DNA of 64,000 nt from assembly GCA_963170055.1 (NCBI GenBank), contig CAUJGJ010000242.1:7023359-7087358 (forward strand), written 5' to 3'. The notes beneath the pieces are model-generated. The model searched no databases. It was given only the letters and a program-made list of their open reading frames with translations, and was not told the DNA's origin. This DNA is from Halisarca cf. caerulea (Eukaryota > Porifera > Demospongiae > Chondrillida > Halisarcidae). This document shows positions 13,742-26,800 of the stretch, piece by piece. The position numbers and the translations under genes were made by a program. How positions within the stretch are numbered: position 1 is the stretch's first letter; each line of letters starts with the position of its first letter.

Positions 13742-13881
13742 GGACAAGCTTCAGGGTTAGGGTTAGGGCCTCCTGGACCCAAAGGTGATGTAGGCTTTCC
13801 TGGCAAAATGGGTCTAAGAGGCTTTCCTGACACTCCTGGGAGGAATGGCACTACCGGAAGCTCAGGGCAAAAGAGTGAAAA
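13742..13881 (+). pseudogene. isolated collagen Gly-X-Y exon, possibly decayed
   Basis: One frame reads about 13 Gly-X-Y triplets (GPPGPKGDVGFPGKMG, then GLRGFPDTPGRNG and GTTGSSGQK). It is bounded by AG before the repeat and by AAG|gtcaga after it, so it looks like an exon. Two glycine positions are replaced (Asp in FPDTPG, Ser in QKSEK), which would disturb a triple helix. No partner exon was found within several kb on either side. It may be a relic or a lone exon of a collagen gene with large introns. A short ggttagggttaggg run sits at its 5' edge. Confidence 0.5.
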
Positions 13882-14424
13882 GGTCAGATTAGACATGCTA
13901 ACCCTTCCCACTAGACTGAGATCTGTAACAATGCAATTTATTACACAACACACAAACACGAATTAAATTGGATATGCATCTTATATGGATATATATTATT
14001 ATATTGGTGATCTTATATACAATCCATTGACTATAATATTATTATCACCAACATTAGTTTCCAGCCTGATCGATATCATCCCTTTGAGGACCATCCCTTA
14101 GCTCCTAGCTGGCCACTCTCACAGTGCAATCTGAAGGTCTCAGCATAGGAAGGGCCCCTCATCCATGCAGCTGATGGAGCCCATGCATGCATTAATTCAT
14201 TGATGCCCGACTTGATATCAGTAAAGATCCATGTTCCTACTATGTTTAGTGGTTCAAAGCCTGGGTGAAACCAAGGATTGATGTTTTAGTTGATAGCTAG
14301 CATTCTCACTTCATGCAGTGATTATGAAGTGTACAAGCTATAGGCTATTGCTACAAGTTCCAAACCAATCACTTAGCAATGAGAGTTTATGTATAAGCTC
14401 TGTTAATGTTTCTGATAAAATAAA

Positions 14425-14607
14425 TACAGTAGTACCTCTTCTGAGAGACCACCCTTAGGGAGCAGTGAAAGGTGGTCTCTCAAAAGAGGTGGTCTCTGAT
14501 GAGGGGGAATTTAGTGTGGAACATATGTGCATTTGTTCCCAGTAAGACTGAGCTTACAAAGAGATGGTCTTTCACAAGGGTGGTCTTTCAAAAGAGGTAT
14601 TACTGTA
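14425..14607. mobile_element. MITE, TA-CAGT end type
   Basis: About 180 bp with strong inverted ends: tacagtagtacctcttctga on the left, and tacagtaatacctcttttga as the reverse complement of the right. Subterminal 'gagaccacc' and 'ggtggtct' motifs repeat inside. Non-coding. Confidence 0.9.
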
Positions 14608-16566
14608 TTATGATAATATCAAAGGTTTTCAAATGGTCATAGAACATCTGGGTAGCATTTTTAATAACTTTTCTCCCTCAATGCAAATTTGCCCCCTTTC
14701 CACTTCAAAAAGTTGGATAAAAGATGGGGGCAAACTAACTACCATCCACATGTGAAAGCACCTTATCCTAGTATTTTGAGGGGGCACCTCCCCTCTGCAC
14801 CCTCTAAATGAAGCTCAATATCTATCACATATTTAGCTATACTCCATAGACAGACAGACAGGCAGATGCATAGATAGATCAAACCTACAGTAATTCTGAT
14901 GCCCCCGGGCATCATTCATACTTAAGTTTTAAATTATATAGTCCCAGAGCAGTGCAGCTAACAGTGTATATTCAACCACATGCACCAGATTTCAGATTTC
15001 ACCAGGATCATACCTATATCTTTTCAATACGTACCTTAAAGCATTCTCATCTATGCTAATCGTGTCACCCTTCAGTGGACAGAGTATGGCAATAGATACT
15101 ATAAGCTGGTACAGTTCATGTTGTGGTTTAAGCTAATCAAACATCTTTCATAAATTGGTTATATTATGCACTTGTATGCTATCTACATTCTTCTGCAAGA
15201 TTCTTACAGAAGCAGAGGGTACGTATTTGCATGTGTTCATAACTCAACATTCGGGCAGAATTAATAAATTAGTCCAAACTAGGAGGAATTATTTCAACAG
15301 GAGAGTTCAATGGCAGAATAAGCAACCTTGATAACTGAAATATTCCTTATTGCCTGATAGCATTACCATACATCACTGAAAGAGTACCAGTGATACTAGC
15401 ATTAATTCATATGGCCAAGAAATCACCAACATGTGCAAAATATGTGAATTTGTACTCCTTAATGGCTGAGCAAACCTCCAATGATACTTTGTAGCCAACA
15501 CTCGTTACACGCCAAGAAGATCTAACACATCTGACCATGGAATTGTATCCAGGACCTACCCACTCCATCATCTAACATCATCCTTTACAGCTGAATGGAT
15601 TGAATCCCTATCTGCTTTGACCATTGTTCCAATCACCACAAACATAAATATTAAGAAGCAACAAATCACCAATTACAGGACATCACCTCCACATAATGTG
15701 TAGTTGACAAAACATTACAATATTGATCACAGTTACTGTGTGTCAATGATTGCACCTTAAAATTTTGAATGTCAAATGGGATAATGGTCATAAAATAAAA
15801 TTACATTAAGTTTCCGACTCACTCAACTTGATTGACCCCAACCTCAATTCAATGACCTCACTCACAGACCACAAGGCCATTAACAATTAGTCATTCAAGA
15901 ATCCACATCTGTATACTATGTTGCCAAAACCAACCTGTACTATGGGGTTTGGAATGAATATAACACCCAATATTCTTCTACCTATAATTGGCAATGGTTT
16001 GGCAATGAATACTGAAAGTTAAACATATTTGAACATATTGTTCAAGCAAAGTTGCTGAATGAAATAGAAAATCCTCAAACCTTGAAAACTTCCATGACTA
16101 TCATCAGTACACATAACCATGGAAAAAACGTATGCAGAGCAACATGCAAGCCTCAATCAAATGGAACTCGGAGACAACGAGATCAATGGAACTTAGAGAC
16201 ATCACAGTTCTGGAGTTTAGCACTGTGCCACCAATTCATCCCATGTACGTGAATGCTCCTCTGGCTAAAGGGCAGGTTTGTTAAATTGAAACTATTCCCT
16301 GGCTATTTGTGCATTTTCTCTAACTCCAGCATTGTCTTTCTCATCAAATGCCTACTAAATCCCCCAGATAAGTTCCAATATTATCGATTTAGGCTTATAG
16401 TTATTAATCCTATAAGCTTAAATCATTTCAACAAACATCTGATCCTTCGCGAAAGGAAAGGTATAATGGACAGGTGGTCCTCTTATGTTAATGACTCTAA
16501 CTGTGCTAGTCAAGCGAATATTATGAATAATTATGAATTATTAGTCTGGCCACGCTGGTGTGAAAA

Positions 16567-19500
16567 ATGGCTCCCCGACTCCTGCAACTCGTACAAGTCA
16601 CGATCGTAGCAGCGTGTTTTTTGACTATCGCAGTTTGTGGAGACAATAATCGTCCGATTATTGGTGAGAACTATAATTCAGCACATTTGACATTGTATAT
16701 ATTTGGTATGAATTCATGTCGGTTCGTTCTATCATAGATCGTATGATCATAGATATTACCTGTGTCCGAGAACCTCATGCACTCATGCTGTATATGTTAC
16801 TTTGTAACTTTACTGTGCAAAATAATGAATATATTTAAACCGTACGATAGATATGTTGCAAATAGCTCTTATAGATAGTTTCTATAATGCTATGATCGAA
16901 CAAGTCTGTGCTTCGGCTTTAGGCGTGCTATTAGACTATTAATTGAATCAATGTAATATCAAATGGTATGTTTTTTACAGACTGTCTAAACAATATCCTA
17001 GCTACAGCTTAGTGGAGCGCTCCGGGCCCTTAGACGGGTATTTGTCTGGCCAGGGACGCTTTTAAAATGAGATGGACACATGTCATATTAATTCATACGA
17101 TTCAATATAATACAATGATTAAACATGCAGAAATCTAATAACAACTAAACAATAAAGAAAAGGATTATAAACCTAGTCTACAATTAATCTAAAACAGAGC
17201 AAAGCTCTGTCATATCAAACACATAATTGGATAAACAAATTTAATTAAATTTAATTAAATTAAACAAATTAGATAAATCAAACAATAAATTTATATGATA
17301 ATGCATAAAATTAGCATACATTGTAGTGTACTAGTATAATGCATTTGCCAAAGTAACTGTTTTATTTCACAATGCCACATGAGCATGCACGATATAGCAC
17401 TGAAGTATGCAATAATTACATCACCGGTACCCTTCAGCTGGACAATAAGTCTATTGCACAACAGAACATGGATGATGGAAGTTGCACATCACAGTTGTGT
17501 TTCAAATCTTGTGAATCTTTGTGCATTTCTGCTATCAGTTTAAATAATTCAGACAGCAATTGAATCGATATGCCACTTCAAAGTTTCTAAACAAGTATCC
17601 TGAATTGCCAGGAACTAATGTGCCTGACAATTATTGGCTAAATATATGAGAGAATTCAGTGCAAGAATAATTTTGAAGTACCAGTCAGGCAAAAGGGGGT
17701 GCAAATGCACCCATCGCATTCCCCCTCCCCCCGGCTGTGGGCCTGTGCTCTCCTAATACCACCTTTGACACCCCACATGTGTATACACATCCTTCATGAC
17801 ATTCTGTACATGTCTATACTTCTGATCCTATTTTGCTTTACTATCTGTATCCCTTTATTCTCCAGGAGTTCTATCCCAAAGATTAACCTCATTAAAGGAT
17901 AAGTCGTACATAGCCGCCTCATATGTGAAGTATTTGGAATCAGCTGGAGCAAGAGTGGTCCCTATCTTGTATCCTTTATTTTGTAATGAATTGTCATTAA
18001 TCTACCTTAATTTGTTTACAAAGATTTAGGCTGATTGACAAGCACTGCAATCCATCTAATTAATCCACACATAATATTGATGACAGCTAAGAGGGTTTGA
18101 CACACGAAGCAGTGGCAAATTTAACCTTAATTCACAGTATTTTGCATTGTTGTAAACCTTCTGATTTTTACACATCAATAAAGCAGCCTTAACACTGAAT
18201 TTTAGAAATACTTATACAAGGGAGGATGTAGAAGATATTTTTCCTCATATTAATGGGTATGTTTGTGTGCTGTGGGTGTTGGCATGTATGCATTCCTGTT
18301 TCTCAGTGTATTGTTGCATTTCTGTTTATCCACAGGCCCGTACGCAGGGTTCACTAAAGGAGGGTTACATCAAGGGTTACATTGTAGATATTCTCTACAG
18401 TTTCATGTAATTTAGCATGATGCAATCATTGTACCCTGTTGCATCACTTGCTTATGCATCTAAGAACCTCAGTACTAGTATTATTGTAGAATTGTGATTT
18501 GGTTGCCTTGTGTCAGTTAGGAAACACTTTTTCAGTTCAATGTCTGCACAAAAGGGGGGTTCAGTCGAACCCCCTAAACTCCCCTGTGTACGGGCCTGAT
18601 CCATATTGTTTTATGCATCTATTGGGAAGCTGAATTCCTTGTAAAGTAAACCTCAGACAAAGTAGAGTTCTATTCAAATGAAAGGTGAAACTAAGCTAAT
18701 CCAAAGATGACATTAAAGTATTCTATTCAGTTTATATGCCGCATATGGCCAGGCTAAGCCAAAAATATCAAATCCCCTAAGACATGACACAAACAAGACT
18801 GTCACCTCTCATTTTTCACATTGAAACACAATTGTTGGTATTATTATTCCTAGTAGTATTGATCATAAGAAAGACACAAAGTAAGATGGAATTGTACTCC
18901 GCAAGTCTTTAATACAGTTGTGACTCTTTAATCCAGCCTTTGATAATCCATAACCCTTACTATCGGGCTAGTAGAAATGTGTACCCAATGTGCACAGCAC
19001 ATCGTAAGAAGATTTGTTAATCCAGCAAATTTTAGTGCATCAAATGTGGCCAGATCAAAGAGCCATGATTGTATAAGCACATGTATACACTAACTATGCA
19101 CATATGTATAACAAAAAGTGAACTCATTGGTGCCCGTATATAGCAGCATGGTTAAAATATGACTTTCTGTTGGAAGATTGTGAATTGCCCCCTGTAAAGG
19201 AGTGCTACATGGCTAACAACAGATAACATGACCAGAAAGCATGAAAAATATAAATGCGTCCAAAGTAATTAAATTACATATTAATCATACAAGCTAGAGC
19301 AATAAACTGGGAGTACTATACAGATCAATAATTTGTGATGTTAATGTTACTTAAACCAAGACAATCATCTCTCATTCGTCACATTGAAACACAATTGTTG
19401 GTATTGTTATTTCTAATAATATTGATCATAAGAAAGGTCTTTTACACTTTCCCAGAGTGCTATTCCCTGGAGGCGGAGCTAATTTAAATGATTCTGGTTA

Positions 19501-22216
19501 TTATGATGTTGCCAAGGTGATCTATGAACTTGCTATCAAGGTAATCATGTACATGTGTACCAGCACTGCCAATGACCAGAAGTTCCACAAATTTTCCAAA
19601 CTGTAGACACACCCACTACACCTACGTAGGGTGTATGTGTAACATTATGCATCCATTCATTTGATATCACCTCATCTCAGCAAACACTTGCCCCATTACA
19701 ATGACTCTTAGCCATCCAAGCCTTTTAAGAGATGTTATGTTTTTGAGTACGGATATGTCTTTATTCTTTCTCACTGTCAGGCAAATGACAATGGAGACTA
19801 CTTTCCTCTTTGGGGCACATGCTTGGGATTTCAGCTTCTTTGTGTGCTCACCAGTGGAACTCACACTGTCCTGGGTAGAGTGGATGCTGAGAATGTCAGT
19901 CTTCCTCTTGATTTCACTGCTGGTGAGCTAACTAAGGCCCCATTTACACGTATCCGGATACCTTTATAAACGTATACTTTTGAATGCGTTTACAACTTAT
20001 TTACACGAAAACAATCGAAACGATCAATGTATGCATTTATAGAGTATCTACTTAGGTATCCGTTTACAAAGTATCCACATTCGCTTATATGTTTTCGTGT
20101 AACTAGTCTGTGTAAACATCTTCAAAAGTATACGTTTATAAGGGTATCGAGATACGTGTAAATGGAGCCTAAGACAAGTATGACCTACAGTATGTAATTA
20201 TTGCTGTTCTTTGCCTAATACGGATATTTTGTAGTCTGTATGTATGTATAAATGTAGGGTATCTACTGACTTCCATGTCTCACATGACTGAGCAATATAC
20301 ATAGATACTGTAAAAGCTCAATTCTTCTGAATACTGATAGATGATGCATACATATGCAAGCATACGTATGTATGCACCTCTGAAATATGTGCTGTCTGTC
20401 CACCATTCTATAACCCAAACATGAATATAGGAGCCAGTATACAACCAGGACAAGAAATAGACTGTTATCAGGACAATGTCCTTTATTGCATCCTTTTTCA
20501 TTTACATTTGAATGCACAGTATTTTTCTCTGACAAAATTATAGTTTCTAAACCCTTTAAGAATATGATGAATTAGGGCAAAATTGATTGAATTGCACCAT
20601 ATCTGTCTAATTATATTCAGTATGAAAATTGTTTTCCTTTATGAGTTTACATAGAAGGAGAACATAGGTATAGACGTAGACCTGATGGTGCAAGTCAGCG
20701 TTCCACCCAGAAAGCATTTTTTCACATGCCCTACGTATGTACGTACCTACATACGTGTATACAGTAGGTACAGTACACTTCTAAAATATGGTCACAATAT
20801 GTAATAATTTAAGGTCTCTATTCCAAGGACCTGACAAGTGTTTCTCATTGTATGTGTTCATGTGCATTATGTGCTTGATTTGTATAGATTGGGATAGTAG
20901 TCGGTTGTACTTAGCGTACACTCCTGACCAAAGGAACTGGTTGGCCAGTGAACCACTGACGGCTAATTTCCACCACTGGGCACTATATTTATCTGTGAGT
21001 AGTCTCTGTGATGATCACAAGATTTTGTGCATTGTACATATATTTATGTTTGTATTTTGTATATACATTTTTAGATGTTTGAAAAGGTATCATCATTGAA
21101 CACCTTCTTCCGACTACTGTCTACAAACAAAGATATTCATGCCACAACTTATTGTTCGATGATTGAAGGTGCATATGTACTCTTCATCATGATGGTTGAT
21201 ATGCGCATGACCAGGATGTAGATGTGAATCACAGTCTGTGATTGTAATCAGGTGGTATGGTCTTCTCCATTGGTTGGGGGTGTTCTGTTGAAATTGCTGC
21301 ATGGCCTGGTCTACTTGTCATTTTATTGGACGTATAATTCATGGGCATGCTGGATATAATGTAAAAGCTATGTACCTGGTACATTGAAGGCTCTCCCTCT
21401 ATTGGTGCCTGCATGTTGCATGTACTGTATGTACACATGTGAAGGTGCATGTGCGTTGTTTACCATTTTTTGTATACTGCCTTCTTTTCTGTTGTCTAAT
21501 ATATTTTACAATTCCTTTAAACTTTATAATATTATTTGTTCTAATCTATTGCTTTATTTTAAATGAATGAAGAATAATAAAGCTTGATTAATTTGGTGTT
21601 ACCTAGATATTGGCTAGTGGAAGGAGTCCTCACTACAACAGTGTTGTACTCTCTATACATTGCACACTATGCATGCTTTACATATTGCTTATGTTCTGCA
21701 GGTTACAAGTATCCATTTTATGGAAGCCAGTGGCATCCAGAGAAAAATGTTTTTGAGTGGTCACTTGCAGAAAATTTGAATCATGATGCACACGCTGTTT
21801 CCATTACACAGGCAACTGCTGACTTTTTTGTGAATGAAGGTGAATCCCTACATTGTGGCTGTCACTGCTTTATGCATTGTATTGTATTACAGCACATAGA
21901 ACAGCGATAACCCTATATGTATGTATACTGTATATCTGTACATACATACAGTATGTTTATAACAATCGTACAGATAACAGTTTTTTTTGTCTTGAGTACT
22001 TATTGCTATGAAATGCATTAGCACATCTACTTATTATCATTGTTCTTCATGTTTTTAAGTGAAAGTATATTTTAATGTCTACCTGTAGCACGTAAAAGCA
22101 CTCACAAGTTTGCATCTGAGGAAGATGCCAACAAGTTCTTGATCTACAATTACAACCCAGTGTTTACAGGGAAGGAAGGAGGGTACTTTGAACAGTCCTA
22201 CTATTTTAGTGAATAG
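16567..22216 (+). CDS. GGH: Gamma-glutamyl hydrolase
   Basis: Nine exons: 16567-16663, 17866-17968, 18206-18256, 19456-19540, 19781-19922, 20888-20994, 21075-21168, 21702-21839, 22089-22216. All introns are GT-AG and all phases agree, giving 314 aa, close to the human enzyme. Residues 1-25 are a signal peptide, as expected for a lysosomal/secreted enzyme. The class I glutamine-amidotransferase-like peptidase fold (C26) is clear: RPIIG at the start, [24 protein letters not shown], the nucleophile Cys126 in [14 protein letters not shown], and the catalytic His238 in QWHPEK. The enzyme removes gamma-linked glutamates from folyl- and antifolyl-polyglutamates. The TAG stop is followed by an AT-rich 3' region. 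Introns carry three MITEs and a direct duplication. The gene appears intact. Confidence 0.95.
18334..18598. mobile_element. MITE with GGCCCGTAC ends
   Basis: In GGH intron 3. The left end aggcccgtacgcaggg pairs with the right end, whose reverse complement is aggcccgtacacaggg. About 265 bp, non-coding, with 'gggggttc' subterminal motifs. Confidence 0.8.
18913..19073. mobile_element. MITE, TA-CAGT end type
   Basis: In GGH intron 3. The left end is tacagttgtgactctttaat; the right end in reverse complement is tacaatcatggctctttgat. It is about 160 bp, non-coding and rich in 'aatcca' motifs. Confidence 0.8.
19933..20172. mobile_element. MITE with TTTACACGTATC ends
   Basis: Starts about ten bases after the exon 5 donor of GGH. 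The left end reads taaggccccatttacacgta; the right in reverse complement reads taggctccatttacacgtat. Many internal copies of 'gtatccg', 'cgtttaca' and 'gtatacgtttata' are arranged palindromically, so the whole element could fold into a long hairpin. A 'taag' on both sides may be the target duplication. Confidence 0.85.
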
Positions 22217-22549
22217 TGGCATAGTTTATCTCTGAGTACTGACATTGAACCTCTGTATTCTTATAAAGTGTTTGCTTTTCAATTGTGTTCTCTTGTAATG
22301 CATGTTAGCAGCTACAACATGATGCTATTTGGCAATATGTTGAATATTAAGTTGCACATACATAGCAATAATAATATTACTGTAGTTAGTCAGTGAAACC
22401 ATCCAAAACTACCTCTGTATCAAATATGAATACTCCATGAAAATTTGTGGGAACTCTGTACATGTGCTATAGCAATTAACTTCATGTTTATTTATACGTA
22501 TTTGTATCATGATTTGAATTTTACAATCTTGAGTTGTCTATTACGTACA

Positions 22550-22604
<55 letters not shown>

Positions 22605-22706
22605 GGTGTGTGGGTGGGTGTGTATGTGGGTGTGTGTATGTGTGTGTGTGGGTGTGTATGTGTGGGTGTGGGTGTGGTGTGTGGGTGTGTGGGTGGGTGT
22701 GTATGT

Positions 22707-22773
<67 letters not shown>

Positions 22774-23835
22774 TGTGTGTGCCTACACGTACCATGCATA
22801 TGTGTGATAAAAAAGGTATAAATATTTGCAACAACACCAATTTTAACCCTAAAAATCTATTAGGGAAATTAATTAGCAGTGTATACTCTATAAGACGTCA
22901 ACCCAAGACTTATACAATTGAATTGTTATTCACAGTACTATATACTGAAGTATTCATGCAGTACCTGTATAGTCAATGTAGCTGGTTTCACTCAGCTATA
23001 TTGTACTGAAAGTGCATGTGCACAATACGTATGTATACGTAGGTTCAAGTATATATGTATTTGCATCTAATAATAATAGACATAATATACTGTATGTATA
23101 CATTATGCATTGCTGTAGACATATGCAATAATATTATACAGTACATATTAAAATTGAATTTCCATCTCGTGAATACGATGTGATGCATTGTGTTTTTAAG
23201 GTGCGTATATATGGTATATATTATTGTTACTACACAAGATAAAATATGTACGTATAATTATTATTAATTATGGGTTTTGTGACTAGTTATGGGTATATAA
23301 TCAAAAACCATCTGCAATGATTACAACGCAAACTACATGTACGTAAGTTGCAGGAAATATGGTATAATAGTGAGGAACTTGCATGAGGTAATATTGATCC
23401 AAAACTCATTTGCATGTGTCCTCTATCACCACCTATAAGAATTACAAACAGGTATAATAATATAATTAGTAAAGAATAATTTCATTAATTTGAAAGAATT
23501 TTTGAACAGATATTTTATACACAATATTCTTGTTAAATGCACAGAATTAAATTTAAATCATTGCATGCATGGGGTATATAAATTTGCAAAATATATAGTT
23601 GTATACAATAAGTATCTGCATCAATCACAAAGAGGTCAAACAAACACGCAAATCTACAAGTTTATTCATTCACAATACAGAAGAAATGGGCTTATGATGG
23701 AAGCACATTTCATTGTTCAAATTGCAATATTCATAATAAATATAAACTTTACATTCTAAAGGGGAAAACATGATGTTCTAATTTGCAAAAAGCTTTGATC
23801 CTCAGTATTGTGTAGGGTATGTAAATGCAAACAGT
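22217..23835. other. intergenic, convergent 3' ends
   Basis: Spacer between the 3' ends of GGH (+) and the first GABA-B-like receptor (-). It holds a large GT microsatellite, then very AT-rich sequence with many tatgtata/acgtatg motifs. No coding exon or RNA gene is visible. Confidence 0.6.
22551..22778. repeat. compound (GT)n / GTGGGT microsatellite
   Basis: Two blocks of pure GT flank a central part where GTGTGGGTGTG variants and GTAT interruptions recur. The reading frames through it (Cys-Val and Thr-His repeats) are artefacts. Confidence 0.98.
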
Positions 23836-26800
23836 TCAATTATGTGCACATGCATTTAGAATGCAATGTACACGTGTGTACTGATATGTATATGTACTGT
23901 ACATTGCACTTACAAAAGAATTATTGTTCGGCAAATCTGATTGCACAGCTAGATTTGTCCCAGTTTCAGTAGGCAGTGATCTTTTAGCTCCTTTCTTTGC
24001 CATTGACTCTGTTACTCTGGCAAAATTCAAGTTGATCTCTCCACTTGGATCTTTATACAGACTGTACATCTAAGGGTACAAGTATTAAAACATAAAATGT
24101 ATGTATTCATATGATATAGATAATAAAAATTATTTGTGCAAAATAGTTACCTTTGGAAGGAAATTTAGGCAAAGCAAGAGAATTGGCGCCAGTAAACAAA
24201 GACCTCCAAGTATTCCATACCTGACATTTGGTGCACTAGGCAAGTACACTACCGCTGGAGTGACTAAGATTGATAAGACAATGATATACACAGAAAACGT
24301 AATCATTCTCGAATCAATGAGTCCTTTAACTCTGATTTTGCGAACTTCAAAAGTGAAGATCATACTTAGAACAACTTCTGCTATCTTGTAAACAGCTAGA
24401 ATGGGCAGCCATATACCATTTGATGGAGACACACATTCATAGTAAAGAGTAGGGAGAGATCCATCCTGAAATGAACAGCATCATGTCAAGCTAGAAAACA
24501 GCATATTATTACATACATGCACAACAGATCAAGATTGTAGGAAATTTGTAATATGTATGAATTCATTAATTCCTCATTATAATCAAAGATCCAAAAACCA
24601 CAATATCTCTGTATATTGCAAATGTAGTAATAATTATTTAGCAAAATTATTATGCTTTGCATAACATACAGTAGGCATTGTCTCCTTCGTCACCACTCTC
24701 AATCTTGACTGGTCAATAGCAGTAACCACAACTAGGAACAGAACATCTACAGCAACAAGAGCTCCAATCAGAAGAAACATGTGCCAATCCTGGACAGTCT
24801 GAAAATAAATAGTTTCATTGTTATAGTTACGGATATGAGTAACTGTGAATACCTACTTTATACAAAAATCGTACGTGATCATGCAATACCATTCAGTCAT
24901 GTACATTATATTGATTCATGCAGAAGTTCATCTCTAGCATTTTTCTGTAAGGAAAAAGGTAATGGTTAACTTTATGTAGCAGGAGTGGGGACGGAGGAAA
25001 ACTCTTCAGGAGGTTCCCAAGGTATGCACTTCTCCGTAATACTCTAATATGATCAGTAATCAAAAACACACTCCTCACATTCATTTATAAGTGTACATGT
25101 GCACCAATCCACTCGGATATATGACACTTGCAGTTGAGAGCATGCAGCAGTAAACTGAGTATCATTGAGAGTTATATCAACACTGAATCTTACTTTAGTT
25201 TGCTTCTCTTTTGAGAACTTGATGTTTGTAAAAATGTAGTACACTCGAAAAGCCTTAGTGAGCACAGCACCATATACCAATGTGAAGGCAACCACACCAA
25301 TCCACAGGTTCAGCACACAAAAGACATTGTGAACTTCAGAGCTCGTGACACCTTCATCAATTCCCAAGAATATCACCAATAGCAACAATAGCATGATCCC
25401 TGCAATACTGACTACTGATAATGGTGGACTGGTCAGCCTCACAATCCTACAAGTGTAAATGAAACTAGTACACGTATAGCTAATGGCCGGCTCTTACCCA
25501 CCTGTACTGTATTTTCACTTCAGGTTATACTGCAAAGGTAAATGTCAATAAAATATATTTAAGTTTCCATCCTCACATTTTGTTCCTGAATACTATGGTG
25601 AAAATCAAGCATATTGCTGCAAAAATGAGTCCTAAAACCGCCAATGTACTGTAACACACAAAGAGAGCTAGATGCACTGTCTCTTTTGTGTGAGTCAATG
25701 GCTTGTAGTCTGCAAATGACACAAAGTACGTAAAATAATCATGCAACTACTGAGTCAGACATTAAGTGTGCCGTGAAATACTCAAGATGCATAGACAGTA
25801 TTGCATACCTGGAAATACACTGTCAAATGAATTAATAGTCAAAGATTGATTCTGATAATAGCCAATGTATATTCTCACAAGAGCATCTAAAGAAAGGATC
25901 ACTTCTCATCTGAAATGTAGTATGGTGTCATTGCCATGCAAACATATGCATGCGCTTACCTGGCTGATGAGGAGACGGAACATACTGGTAATATGACAGT
26001 TGTGTAATACGATCACCATTTTCATGGAATTCTACCAAGCCCTGTATTCACACAATTAAATTAATCAAATAGCATCAGAATCATGTTTGTTTGTAATAAT
26101 CCCATATTGAAACTTCTTGCATACTTTTCAATACAGTGTTCACAAATATTAGTGCACACCATAGGACATTATGAATGATCATCTTTGCATGCTACATATT
26201 ACATGTTAGAATTCTAGAAACTGGTACTCGACCGGTGATGTCTCGTTATACTCTAAGATACAAACTGCAATACCTTGCAACTTATATCGAATTTGATAGA
26301 ATGAGTTCAAAAAGTCACTCACGGATGCTCCCTTGAACTTGTCATTCACAGAATTGTCATACAACATTGAAGTTAGCTTAGAATATTTTCTTTTATTAAA
26401 GTTTATGGAACTTTGTTCCCTTTTAAGTTCGGCATCAAGAGCTCTTGCTGCCAACCACATAGCATCATATCCATGGGTGGCATCCAAAAAGTAGCCACTA
26501 ACATCTCCCACAGAGGTTCTATGGCAAAAAAGATCCTTTCTTCTGCTCTGATTAGCAAATGTTTCATTGCATTTTTGATAATATTCTTCTTCATATTGAG
26601 CATTTGTCTACACACAGAAGAATTATAAGAATTGTTTCCAAAGCATTCACAAGCAAACAGAATCAGTCGTAAGCATGTTCAAAAAGCTATACAAATCTCG
26701 AGAACAACTTACAATATTTCCAAGAATAATACCTTTACCATTTCTGTTAAAATGAGGATACCTCGTTACAATAATGGCTCGATTGAACATTTCTCTCAGC

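Larger units (their letters stand above)
11753..16566. other. intergenic region between divergent genes
   Basis: Spacer between the 5' ends of the reductase (-) and gamma-glutamyl hydrolase (+). It contains two MITEs, an isolated collagen-like exon near 13740 and AT-rich filler. The first 200 bp upstream of the reductase ATG are GC-richer (gatcgcgatcgc, gccgcc) and look like a promoter. A stretch near 15450-15760 could be coding debris of an old element, but I could not assign it. Confidence 0.5.

Noticed and set aside
22521..23009. Long Cys-Val and Thr-His repeat frames on both strands
   Set aside because: Pure product of the GT/CA microsatellite. The same applies near 1200, 28050, 29000, 44740, 46165, 53820 and 63700.
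26206..26322. Read-through of receptor copy A exon 7 to a stop
   Set aside because: A gtgagt donor at the same place as in copy B, and the phase-0 join to exon 8 (GLVEFHENGDR), show that this is intron.
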